The notes under the pieces are model-generated. The model saw only the letters and a program-made list of their open reading frames with translations, made no database searches and had not been told where the DNA came from. A program made the position numbers and the translations under genes. From Pirellulales bacterium (GTDB lineage: Bacteria > Planctomycetota > Planctomycetia > Pirellulales > JAICIG01), in NCBI GenBank assembly GCA_025924495.1, contig JAICIG010000005.1, positions 1-45,458 of the forward strand: a stretch of 45,458 nucleotides of DNA, written 5' to 3'. How positions within the stretch are numbered: position 1 is the stretch's first letter; each line of letters opens with the position of its first letter. Below, in pieces: positions 36,004-44,545 of this stretch.

Positions 36004-39000
36004 TTATGTCGCCATGACGGCGAAGTCGCCGGATGGCTCAGGGCATTGAGTCAAGCTCGAAGCAGCGGGCACAGTCAGCAGGGGAAACTCGATCGAGAAG
36101 CGGGCGCCTTGGCCAGGTCCGTCGCTATTTGCGGAAATGGCGCCTCCCATCTCCGCCATCGTGTTCGCGGCCGAGTGCAAGCCGAAGCCATTGCCCGTCG
36201 CCTTGGTCGTAAAACCAAAGTTGAATATTCGCTGTGCATCGTCGGGTTTGATGCCCAAGCCGGTATCCGTTACTTCGAATCGCACCCGGTCCGAACCGAC
36301 CATGCGCGTGCGTACGGAGAGTTTCCGCGGCGCGCCCTGGGCCGCCATCGATTCGATGGCATTTTTGATCAGATTGTCGACGACCTGCAGCAGCTTCGAT
36401 TTTTCCAACTGAGCTGCGGGCACTTGATCAAAGTCGCGCTCGACCTCGATTTCATACTTGGTCAGCGAGTGCCCATGCATCAACAACGTATCGTCGATCA
36501 GCTTGTGCAGGTCGCAGTGCTCGCGGAACGACACCCGCCGTGCATATTGCTGCTCGGCCGTGATGATGTTGCGGATGTGTTGAACCTTGTCGACCAGGAA
36601 CTCCATCTCTCCTGAAAGCGCTTGCTGATCCTCGGCAAGCTCTTTGGTCACGCCGGACAGATACTGGCGGATCCGCTCTCCGCTGCCGTCTTTGGCAAGG
36701 AACGCAGGCAGGTCATCCGCATGTTCGTTGAGCAGCTGCGCGACTTTGGAGACGCCATCCACGCGCATGCGACGCAGCCGGTCGCTGATGACCGTCGTCG
36801 ATACATTGACGTTATTCAGCACGTTGCCCACGTTATGCAGCACGCCTGTGGCAATTTCCGTCATGCCGGCAAGGTGAGCGACTTGCAGCATCTGCTCCTG
36901 CGTGCTCTGCAAGGCGGCCATCGCCGATTCGAGTTCGGCGTTTCGTTCATCGAGCTTGCGATCGAGCATGCGCATTCGCAATAGCGAATTCACTCGAGCG
37001 CGAAGCTCTTCGGCGTCGAACGGCTTAACGAGGTAGTCGTCGGCCCCTGTATCGAGGCCTTCGATCTTCATCGTGCGGTCCGCCTTGGCGGTCAGCAGTA
37101 CGAAGGGAATCCTGGCCGTAGCGGGATTCTGCTTGATCCGGCGACAGAACTCATAGCCGTCGACTACGGGCATCATCACATCAGATAAGATCACGTCCGG
37201 CATTTCGCGCAGCGCCGTCTGCGTGCCTTCCTCGCCGTCGCATGCAGTCAGCACGACGTAGCGATCCTTGAGCACGCTGGCGACCAGTTGACGCATTTCT
37301 GGCGTGTCGTCGACGACCAGCACGCGAGGTGCGCCGCTGGGAGCCACTTGTCGCAGCTCGGCGCCCGGATTCGATTCCTCCGTCTCGCAGATCACCAAAT
37401 CGGCGAAGCGGCAGGATTGCGACAAGGCCGACGCCTGCCGCTGCACTTCGGTGGGCGGCTCGGTGATCGGCAGGTCGAACCAGAACATCGTTCCCTGGCC
37501 GACCTCGCTCTGCAGGTGGATCTTGCCGCCGTGCAGTTCCACGAGTTCCTTGACCAGCGCCAGCCCCAGGCCGGTGCCCGAATAGCGGCGAGAAGTCGAA
37601 CCGTCGAGCTGAACAAAACGCTCGAAGACGCGTGCGTGGTCCTCCGGCGCGATGCCAATGCCCGAGTCGCGAACACTGACGGAAACCTGATCGCCCTGGC
37701 GCCGCACCTGCACCTCGACAACGCCTCCCTCCGGAGTGAATTTCAGTGCATTGGACATCAAGTTGGTGATTACGGAGTCCAGCTTGTCGGTGTCGGCGCC
37801 GATCACCGGAATGCCGGACTCGCAATGGAATCGCAAATCGACGCGCCGCTGTTTGGCTAGCGGCATGGCGACAGCAACCAATTCTCCAGCCATTTTGCCA
37901 ATGTCGACAGGCGACAGGCAGAGCCGCGCCTGTCCGGCTTCGAGCTTGGAAAACTCCAGCAAGCGATTGATCAAATCCAGCAGTCGCCGGCCATTGACGA
38001 GGGCGGCATCGAGCATATAGGGCAAATCGCCGCCCAGTTCTTGCCGTCGCTTGGCGACAATCTCTTCGATCGGCGCCAGGATCATGGTGAGCGGCGTTCG
38101 CAATTCGTGGCTGACGTTCGAAAAGAACTCCGTTTTGAGTCGATCGTATTGCTGAAGTTGGTCGAGCGACGCTTGCAGTTCGCGCCGTTTCTTGGAGAGC
38201 TGCCGAGTGCGTTGCTTGACCTTTCGTTCAAGATTTGAGTTAAGATCTCGGATCGTATGGTCGTTCAGATCCAGTTGATCAACCATCGCATTGAACTGGC
38301 ACGTGACGACATCGATCTCATCGTTGCCCGTCGGCGTGATGCGGACCGAAAGATCGCCCGCCTGCACGCGTTTCATAGAATGGACGATTCGGCCCACGCG
38401 CACCGCGACCGACTGCGCAAGAACCGTGGAAAACACCAGCCCGATAGCCACGGCGGCGAGCGTGATATACGTGGTATGCGCCTGCAGGCTCGCCAGCGCT
38501 TCCTGCTGTCGTTCAGGCTGATCCACCATGTCCCGGGCGCGCTGCCTGGCCAAGGTGCCGATCATCAAAGCCGTAGTCAAAATGATCAGTGAAAAGCTGA
38601 TGCTGAGGCGGTTGCGCAAACGACTAACCGGCAGCAGGTCGAAATTGATGGCAACGCCGTGCTCGAGCAAATACGCGGTTACCGGCCGCATTAATGAGGC
38701 GATAAGGAAATAGGTGGTCATCAGCGCCATGACGGTGCAAATGAACGCCGCCATGCTGACGTTGAGCAAAATCGTCGGCGAGGCGTTATCGACCACCCTC
38801 AAGAAGATTAATAATGGAGCGGCCGTCGAGGCGGGAACCAACCAGGCCTCGGCGCGGTGGTGGCGACCGGCGAAGGTCACCGCTTCGCGCCCCGCTTCCT
38901 GGCCCAGTGCCGGATCGACGGGCAATCCTCGTTGCACGAGCTTCAGAACGCGGCGCAACCGCCGTGTTTCCCAGAGGCTGTAGATTGCCGTCAAGGTGAC

Positions 39001-39213
39001 CGCGGCGGTCACGGCGATCAACGACACCGACTCGAAATGCCGCCGCACATTGTCCGGCAGCGACAAGGTCAAGTGCACGTAATACAGCACCAGCAGGCCG
39101 CCGACCGACCCCGAGAGGCGCGTGACCCCCATCATCCACAAGATGTAATGAGGGCCGAGGCGGCGCAACATTCTCTCGGGCAATTGTCGGAATCTGCCTT
39201 GCTGTTTTTTCAT
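36004..39213 (-). CDS. Membrane hybrid histidine kinase with two kinase cores
   Basis: This 1069-residue protein has ~6 TM helices (residues ~25-270), a HAMP-like segment (~265-325), a coiled coil, HisKA with H369 in [14 protein letters not shown], HATPase (~475-585; NLMSNALKF, DSGIGI, GTGLGLAL), REC (VLVVDDTPEM, Asp678), a second coiled coil, and then a second, atypical phosphoacceptor helix (H793 in TGVLHNVGNVLNNV) with a full second HATPase (NLIKNAIESM, DTGLGI, GNGFGLH) to ~1055. There is no long periplasmic sensor, so the signal may be sensed in the membrane. The next gene is the soluble hybrid kinase; the terpene-synthase-like gene is 43 nt upstream. No close SD is seen before ATG 39213. 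Confidence 0.93.
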   Translation of the reverse strand: MKKQQGRFRQLPERMLRRLGPHYILWMMGVTRLSGSVGGLLVLYYVHLTLSLPDNVRRHFESVSLIAVTAAVTLTAIYSLWETRRLRRVLKLVQRGLPVDPALGQEAGREAVTFAGRHHRAEAWLVPASTAAPLLIFLRVVDNASPTILLNVSMAAFICTVMALMTTYFLIASLMRPVTAYLLEHGVAINFDLLPVSRLRNRLSISFSLIILTTALMIGTLARQRARDMVDQPERQQEALASLQAHTTYITLAAVAIGLVFSTVLAQSVAVRVGRIVHSMKRVQAGDLSVRITPTGNDEIDVVTCQFNAMVDQLDLNDHTIRDLNSNLERKVKQRTRQLSKKRRELQASLDQLQQYDRLKTEFFSNVSHELRTPLTMILAPIEEIVAKRRQELGGDLPYMLDAALVNGRRLLDLINRLLEFSKLEAGQARLCLSPVDIGKMAGELVAVAMPLAKQRRVDLRFHCESGIPVIGADTDKLDSVITNLMSNALKFTPEGGVVEVQVRRQGDQVSVSVRDSGIGIAPEDHARVFERFVQLDGSTSRRYSGTGLGLALVKELVELHGGKIHLQSEVGQGTMFWFDLPITEPPTEVQRQASALSQSCRFADLVICETEESNPGAELRQVAPSGAPRVLVVDDTPEMRQLVASVLKDRYVVLTACDGEEGTQTALREMPDVILSDVMMPVVDGYEFCRRIKQNPATARIPFVLLTAKADRTMKIEGLDTGADDYLVKPFDAEELRARVNSLLRMRMLDRKLDERNAELESAMAALQSTQEQMLQVAHLAGMTEIATGVLHNVGNVLNNVNVSTTVISDRLRRMRVDGVSKVAQLLNEHADDLPAFLAKDGSGERIRQYLSGVTKELAEDQQALSGEMEFLVDKVQHIRNIITAEQQYARRVSFREHCDLHKLIDDTLLMHGHSLTKYEIEVERDFDQVPAAQLEKSKLLQVVDNLIKNAIESMAAQGAPRKLSVRTRMVGSDRVRFEVTDTGLGIKPDDAQRIFNFGFTTKATGNGFGLHSAANTMAEMGGAISANSDGPGQGARFSIEFPLLTVPAASSLTQCPEPSGDFAVMAT

Positions 39214-39256
39214 GACTTGCTCGATTTCAGGCGGTAGGAGCCGAGTATCGGCGGCG

Positions 39257-40315
39257 CTATTTGTAGCCCCGGCTGCCCAAGTGCAGGCAAATCAAGCGTT
39301 CCAGCCCTCGGATGTTGTGGCCGAAATCGAACGAACGAATCAGCGGCGCCTTTTCCAGCAGGTAGCGACGGTGTTCGTGCCAACCCGTCAAAAACCGCGA
39401 CTCATGTCCGCCTTTCACGACGCCCTCGCGAATCCGCTCGCGATCGCCCTTGCGTAGTTGCTCCAGCGTGACATCGCCGCTCGTCACGGCGCTGGCATAG
39501 ACGCCGCTTGTGTAATCTCCATCGGCCAGTTCGCGTTCCCAGGTCGTGACCAGGTTGCCGACGCGGCCCATGCACTGGGCATGCCACAGCAACTCTCGCA
39601 ACAGGCCCAGCTCGTCCCGGTTGAAATCCGGCGAGCACATCAGATCGAGCGTGCCGGAAATGATCATGTGCATGTTGTGCGGCGTATACAGGTCGTGCTC
39701 CGCCATGTTGAGCAGCGAGAGGTTTTCATTGAGCAGGTGCGAGTAGCGCATCACGTTGAACAATTGCAAATAGTCGAATTGCAACAGCTTGGCGTACTCC
39801 TGGCAGCATGGAAATTGCGACGTGCGCAACTTGATCTCTTCCCACACCTCGACGGTGAACTCCGCATACGCGCGCTCCGCCTGAGGGAATTCCGAGAAAT
39901 CCGGCGCCGGTCCGTTGAACGACAAGCTCAACAGTTTCTCCAGCAGTTCCTCGTTGCCTTTGCGATCGGCGACGTCGTCGAGCAGCACGTCGAGCATGAT
40001 TCCGAGCACGCGCGTCTCGCAAACTTCGTCGTGGAATTCGGGCATGACGCAGGGCAACGTCGTGATCTCCACGCCTTGCCGGCACCATTTCCACAAATAG
40101 ATATTTCGCTTGCCGACCTCCGCGTAGCGCGAGGCCCAATACTCCAGCCGCGGACTAAGCGTCATGTTGAGCACAGGCGCAATCTGCGCTTGAATCTGCT
40201 CGGCCGAGGGCAGGCCCTCTGCGGGGAATAAGGACGAGGACGCAGTCTGGACTGCCGTTGTTCGCGGCGAAGCGGAAACGGCGACAGTATCCGTGGCGCA
40301 AGCGTTGGTGCTCAT
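39257..40315 (-). CDS. Class I terpene-synthase-like protein
   Basis: This 352-residue helical protein has the two metal-binding motifs of class I terpene cyclases: an Asp-rich motif DDVAD (D113, D114, D117) in LDVLLDDVADRKGN, and an NSE-type motif N254-x3-T258-x3-E262 in RVGNLVTTWERELADGD. Length, helical content and the motif spacing of ~140 residues fit bacterial sesqui- or diterpene synthases. The first ~45 residues are low in structure and may be a linker. Expected reaction: Mg-dependent ionisation and cyclisation of a prenyl diphosphate such as FPP, which the downstream ispA product would supply. The product is unknown, and loss of activity with a sensing role cannot be excluded. It sits between an HD-GYP regulator and a hybrid kinase on one strand. 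Confidence 0.82.
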   Translation of the reverse strand: MSTNACATDTVAVSASPRTTAVQTASSSLFPAEGLPSAEQIQAQIAPVLNMTLSPRLEYWASRYAEVGKRNIYLWKWCRQGVEITTLPCVMPEFHDEVCETRVLGIMLDVLLDDVADRKGNEELLEKLLSLSFNGPAPDFSEFPQAERAYAEFTVEVWEEIKLRTSQFPCCQEYAKLLQFDYLQLFNVMRYSHLLNENLSLLNMAEHDLYTPHNMHMIISGTLDLMCSPDFNRDELGLLRELLWHAQCMGRVGNLVTTWERELADGDYTSGVYASAVTSGDVTLEQLRKGDRERIREGVVKGGHESRFLTGWHEHRRYLLEKAPLIRSFDFGHNIRGLERLICLHLGSRGYK

Positions 40316-40675
40316 GAAAACACTTACTCACATGGGTGGGAGTTAGGAGGTTGACGAGGAAGTCTAGGTTACGGAATTGCAACACAGCGGGCGGAATTGC
40401 TTCCGCCGGGCGACTTCGCACAACATAGCGCCCCACGCCCGCATCGCCTGACCATGGCAGCAGACCGGTCGCCACTCGCATGTGCGGCACGACCGGCTTT
40501 TGCGGCGCAGCCGCTTTGAGATGACGAGAACGGCCGTCCGCTCGGATGCAAAGTCGCTGCGAGCGCGCGCTCAGCACGGCAGTTCCACAGGAAGGTATCG
40601 CGGGTTGCGCAATTGAAGGACGCCGCCTTCAATCGCGTGCCAGACTGACCCGCGAAAGGACCTTAGCGAGAAACC
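40316..40675 (-). other. Intergenic region upstream of the terpene-synthase-like gene
   Basis: These 360 nt hold no ORF with convincing codon use; short open frames here (for example minus-strand 40369-40632) are Cys/Arg/Ser-rich and look spurious. The region could carry a promoter for the terpene-synthase-to-dxs block. I could not find a convincing -35/-10 pair, so whether the first HD-GYP gene (40676) is co-transcribed is open. Confidence 0.5.
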
Positions 40676-41686
40676 TCAGACGAGTTCCAACACATTGGTC
40701 CACTGATGGATGATGAGAAATTCATCTTCCGACTGCACAAAGGCCTCGACGACATCGGGATCGAATTGCCGCCCCGATTCGGAGAGGATCTCGGCCTTGG
40801 CCGACTCATGACTGCCCGCCTCCTTATAGACGTGCTTGGTCGTCATCGCGTCATAAGCGTCGGCGAGCGATACAATCCGCGCGCAAAGCGGAATTTTTGC
40901 GCCCGATAAGCCCGCCGGATATCCGCTGCCGTCCCACCTTTCGTGGTGCGATGCGGCAATATCTCGGGCCATGCGCAAAAACTTCACGTCAGGAAACTGG
41001 CTCAGGGCCGCCTCCAAGGTGCGAGCGCCGATCTGGGTATGCGTTTTGACGATCGCAAATTCGTTCGCGTTCAGCTTGCCAGACTTCAGCAGAAGTGCAT
41101 CGGGAATCGCAATGTTGCCGATATCGTGCAGCGGGCTGGCGAGGTGGATCAGGCGGACGAAATCGGCGTCGACTTCTTGCTTGAATTTCGGGTGTGCCGA
41201 TAAATGCTTCGCGAGCACTCGCGAGTAGCTCTGCACGCGTTCTACGTGAGCGCCGGAGTCCGGATCGCGCGACTCGGCCAACTTGGCGATCTCAAACAAC
41301 GCGGCGTTATGCGATTCGAGCGTCAGCACTCGTTCGCCCGCTCGGACCCGGAAGATCAACTCGGCGGGATTGAAAGGCTTGCTCATGAAATCGTCGGCGC
41401 CAGCCGACAGGCCGATCACGGCGTGCTCGGCGCTGTCGTTCGACGTCAACAGGATGCAGTAAATATAGCGATTTGAATCCTCGCCTCGAATCGCCTGGCA
41501 CAGCGAAATGCCGTTGAGCCCGGGCATATTCCAATCGGAAATGACCATGCGCACCTCGCCGCGCCGCAAGATTTCCAGGGCTTCCCGGCCATCGCGAGCG
41601 GTGGTCACTTGATAACCGGCGCGGACAAGGTCGCGCTCAATTACCATCAACGCCAGTTCATCATCGTCTACGGCAAGGATATGCAT
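40676..41686 (-). CDS. REC-HD-GYP response regulator, paralogue of 32081-33160
   Basis: This 336-residue regulator has a receiver (MHILAVDDDELALMVIERDL, phospho-Asp in MVISDWNMPGLNG) and an intact HD-GYP domain (HDIGNIAIPD, HTQIGARTL, HHERWDGSGYPAGL, CARIVSLADAYDAMTTKHVYK). Cyclic-di-GMP phosphodiesterase activity is expected. ATG 41686 has GGGA about 6 nt upstream and gives the standard receiver N-terminus; the frame extends to 41701. It is the first gene of the minus-strand signalling/isoprenoid block and is separated from the next by 360 nt. The same layout at the other end of the kinase pair (32081) suggests duplication. Confidence 0.95.
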   Translation of the reverse strand: MHILAVDDDELALMVIERDLVRAGYQVTTARDGREALEILRRGEVRMVISDWNMPGLNGISLCQAIRGEDSNRYIYCILLTSNDSAEHAVIGLSAGADDFMSKPFNPAELIFRVRAGERVLTLESHNAALFEIAKLAESRDPDSGAHVERVQSYSRVLAKHLSAHPKFKQEVDADFVRLIHLASPLHDIGNIAIPDALLLKSGKLNANEFAIVKTHTQIGARTLEAALSQFPDVKFLRMARDIAASHHERWDGSGYPAGLSGAKIPLCARIVSLADAYDAMTTKHVYKEAGSHESAKAEILSESGRQFDPDVVEAFVQSEDEFLIIHQWTNVLELV

Positions 41687-42188
41687 AAGAATCCCAATCA
41701 AGCGACTTTGCGACTTTGAAAAATCGATCTTCCGCTCGCAGGTTGTCTTCAGCCGGGCGTGCTTCGATCAGCTTCTCGAGTCCCTCCGCCTCAGCCAGCG
41801 CGAAGGCGCAAAGCTATCTTCGCCAATCAGGCGTTCGACATAGCGAGGGGCTATCGTAAGCTAGCTTGCCGCCGTCGGAAGGCAAACCGCCATGCGAGGG
41901 ATTATTGATTGCGGCGAAGGATGCCCTCTGCTTCCTTTAACTCGCATTCCGAGAATGCCGGATATGCGGATTGCATCGGTCGCATCGAGCATCTTCGCTG
42001 GTCGTCCGGCGCCTGGCGCCGATCACTCCTGGCAAGCGGCGAACGGGCGTAATCATCGGCTGCCAGATGCCAAAACGCAGTAGAAAAGCTAGATAATCTC
42101 GTCGTACTTTCGCAGAAACCCCTTCGAGCGCGGGCCAGCGCTCGAGACCGCTGCTCGGAACGCTCAGCCGTTCAACTTACGATTGCTT
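41687..42188. other. Divergent intergenic region, HD-GYP gene and antiporter
   Basis: These 502 nt separate divergent genes and hold no convincing gene; a 63-codon plus-strand frame (41892-42083) lacks an SD and family features. Two perfect palindromes are visible: AAGCTAGCTT (41858-41867) and CGGCGCCTGGCGCCG (42007-42021). Promoters for both flanking genes should lie here, but none matches sigma70 well by eye. Confidence 0.5.
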
Positions 42189-43604
42189 ATGCAATACGCT
42201 TCATCCGTCTCGATGGTCAAACGGCTTCCCGCAACGGCGGCTTATGTCGCTGTGCTCATCGCTGCGATCAGCCTTTTCCTGGGGGTCGACTATTTCGGCT
42301 CGTCGCTGAGAGCGCCAGAATCGCTTGCTCACGCGTCGTCTCTGCCAAAGGGGCCGGCCGCGGCCGGCCATGGAGATATCTTGTTCCATGTGCTGCTCGC
42401 CCTGGCCGCGGTCATCGCAACAGGTCACCTGCTGGCCAAACTGTTTGCATACCTGGAGCAGCCCCCCGTCATCGGCGAAGTCGTTGCTGGGATTCTGCTC
42501 GGCCCGTCGCTGTTGGGCAGAATCAGTCCCGAATTGTTCCAGTATGTGTTGCCTCAGGCTACGGCCCCTTACTTGGGGATCATCGCGCAACTGGGCGTGA
42601 TCTTATACATGTTTCTGGTGGGGCTCGAGCTTAATGCGGGATTGCTGCGAGATCGGGCGCATGCCACGATCGCCATTTCGCACGCGAGCATCGTGCTTCC
42701 CTTTTTGCTCGGCGCCGTGCTCGCGTTGGCGCTTTACCCTCGCTTTTCGACGAACGACGTCCGCTTTACGAGCTTCGCCTTGTTTCTCGGCGTAGCCATG
42801 TCCGTCACGGCGTTTCCGGTGTTGGCCCGCATTCTTAGCGACAGGCAAATCGCGAAAACTGATTTGGGAGTGATGGCGTTATCGTGCGCCGCCACGGACG
42901 ACGTCACCGCCTGGTGCCTGCTGGCCTTTGTCGTCGGCGTGACCCAGGCGAAAGTCGGCGCTGCGGCGATGATGATCCTGGCCGCGCTGGCTTACATCGG
43001 ATTCATGTTCATGGTCGTGCGTCCCATCGCCACGCGACTGGCGGCGCGATTCGAGCATTCGCGACTCTCTCCCGGGGCCATCGCCCTGACGCTCGTCGCA
43101 GTGTTGTTGTCGGCCATGACGACGCAAGCGATCGGCATTCACGCAATTTTTGGCGCGTTCTTGCTCGGCGCCGTCATTCCCTGCGACAGCGTCGTCGCCC
43201 GCGAACTGACGCATAAATTGGAAGATGTTGTAACCGTGCTGTTCCTGCCGGCCTTCTTTGCGTTTACCGGCATGCGCACTCAAATTGGCCTGGTTTCGGG
43301 GCTGGAGGCTTGGCTGGCATGCGGCGCGATCATTCTCATTGCGACGCTGGGGAAATTCGGCGGCACGGTCGGGGCCGCTCGGTTGACGGGCCTGGGATGG
43401 CGCGAGTCGGCCGCCCTCGGCATCCTGATGAACACGCGCGGCTTGATGGAACTCGTGGTGCTCAATATCGGGCTCGACATGGGCGTGATTTCGCCAACCT
43501 TGTTTGCGATGCTGGTTCTGATGGCCGTCGCTACGACGATGGCAACGACGCCAGTGCTCTCGCGCTTGATCCCCGCCGCGAGACGAGTCCTTGCAGCCGA
43601 CTGA
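42189..43604 (+). CDS. Cation/proton antiporter (CPA2, Na+/H+ exchanger family)
   Basis: This 471-residue inner-membrane antiporter has an N-terminal TM and then ~12 TM helices. Motifs: PPVIGEVVAGILLGPSLLG (family signature, TM2), LGVILYMFLVGLELN, VAMSVTAFPVLARIL, and the paired Asp of the ion site in CAATDDVTAW. Near the end MNTRGLMELVVLNIG is typical of KefB/NapA-like CPA2 proteins. There is no TrkA-N (RCK) domain at the C-terminus, so gating by nucleotides is not expected from this gene. Which cation (Na+ or K+) is exchanged cannot be told. ATG 42189 is in frame six nt after TTG 42183; ATG 42213 is an alternative. No SD is clear. The gene is convergent with the LRR lipoprotein. Confidence 0.95.
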   Translation: MQYASSVSMVKRLPATAAYVAVLIAAISLFLGVDYFGSSLRAPESLAHASSLPKGPAAAGHGDILFHVLLALAAVIATGHLLAKLFAYLEQPPVIGEVVAGILLGPSLLGRISPELFQYVLPQATAPYLGIIAQLGVILYMFLVGLELNAGLLRDRAHATIAISHASIVLPFLLGAVLALALYPRFSTNDVRFTSFALFLGVAMSVTAFPVLARILSDRQIAKTDLGVMALSCAATDDVTAWCLLAFVVGVTQAKVGAAAMMILAALAYIGFMFMVVRPIATRLAARFEHSRLSPGAIALTLVAVLLSAMTTQAIGIHAIFGAFLLGAVIPCDSVVARELTHKLEDVVTVLFLPAFFAFTGMRTQIGLVSGLEAWLACGAIILIATLGKFGGTVGAARLTGLGWRESAALGILMNTRGLMELVVLNIGLDMGVISPTLFAMLVLMAVATTMATTPVLSRLIPAARRVLAAD

Positions 43605-43728
43605 CAGACGTCGCACTTTTCGAAGCTGGCGCCTAGTATCCGGCCGTGCGAGCTGAAAGCATGTTTAGCCGCAGGCCGCCGCATCGACGGCATATTGTCC
43701 GGCAGCGCGCCGCTCATGCAGCAGCTGC

Positions 43729-44427
43729 CTAGGGATGCGGGTGAATATGCAACTTGGGCAACACCTGCTGGAGTGCGGTAATGCCGCTGTCCGTCACTTC
43801 GGTTCCCTCCAAGTAGAGCGATTCGAGTTGGTGCAACGACTGCAGGCGTTTCAGCCCGGCGTCAGTAATCGGTGCGCGCTGCAAAATGAGCGATCTCAAC
43901 TTCGGCCATTTGCTCGCCGCAGCCAGCCCGGCGTCGTCAATGCGACTTTCACCAAATCGGATCAACTCCAACTGGCGGAGTTCCGTCAGCCGGTCAAATC
44001 CTTCCGCAGTGATTCGAGCGCGGTTGAAATTGAGGATCTTGAGCCGAGTCATGCCGAGCAGCGATTCAACTCCCGCATCGGTGACCGTCGTATCGCCCAG
44101 CACGAGCTTCTGAAGCTTCGTCAAACCTTGCAAATGCCGCAGGCCCTGGTCGCTGATCGCCGTCTTCCTCAGAGTGAGCTCGACAAGTTCCTGCAGATCT
44201 GCGAGCTCTGCAAGGTCGGCATCCGTCAGCGGCTGATCTTCGACGTCAATACTGGCGGACTCGCCGCGCACCACCTTGCGGATTTGGTCAGACAAAGCAG
44301 AGCCGGGCGGCGACTCCGGCGCATCGGATTGCGCTGCGCGCTGCGCGCCAGGCGAATCGCACCCGGCAGCCGAGACGCAGATCAGCAGTGCGCAGGCGAG
44401 AAGTCGCAAACGAGCATCTGAATTCAT
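43729..44427 (-). CDS. Leucine-rich-repeat lipoprotein
   Basis: This 232-residue lipoprotein has the signal peptide MNSDARLRLLACALLICVSAAGC (lipobox SAAGC), a short Ser/Ala/Pro linker and then ~6 LRR units of ~24 residues: LVELTLRKTAISDQGL, LQKLVLGDTTVTDAGV, LKILNFNRARITAEGF, LELIRFGESRIDDAGL, LRSLILQRAPITDAGL and LESLYLEGTEVTDSGI. It ends in a His/Pro tail. The frame begins at 44466, but ATG 44427 gives the standard lipoprotein N-terminus. It follows the DUF3500 gene by 118 nt on the same strand. It is probably anchored in a membrane and binds protein; the partner is unknown. Confidence 0.88.
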   Translation of the reverse strand: MNSDARLRLLACALLICVSAAGCDSPGAQRAAQSDAPESPPGSALSDQIRKVVRGESASIDVEDQPLTDADLAELADLQELVELTLRKTAISDQGLRHLQGLTKLQKLVLGDTTVTDAGVESLLGMTRLKILNFNRARITAEGFDRLTELRQLELIRFGESRIDDAGLAAASKWPKLRSLILQRAPITDAGLKRLQSLHQLESLYLEGTEVTDSGITALQQVLPKLHIHPHP

Positions 44428-44545
44428 GGCGATATGCGGCCGGGGATTACAGCGCCAGCGGCGCATATCGCTCGGATTCGGCCCCCGCGCCGCCGTTGTC
44501 CGAATCGATTTTCTGCAAGCGCGGCGTACTGAAAATACTTCAAGG

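Noticed and set aside
40369..40632. Minus-strand 87-codon frame upstream of the terpene-synthase-like gene
   Set aside because: Cys/Arg/Ser-rich, no SD and no family features; treated as spurious.
41892..42083. Plus-strand 63-codon frame in the divergent gap
   Set aside because: No SD, no recognisable motif and composition unlike the surrounding real genes; probably chance in G+C-rich DNA.
42879..43616. Long minus-strand frame (245 codons) antisense to the antiporter
   Set aside because: His/Arg/Gln-rich shadow of a clear CPA2 antiporter; no SD or motifs.
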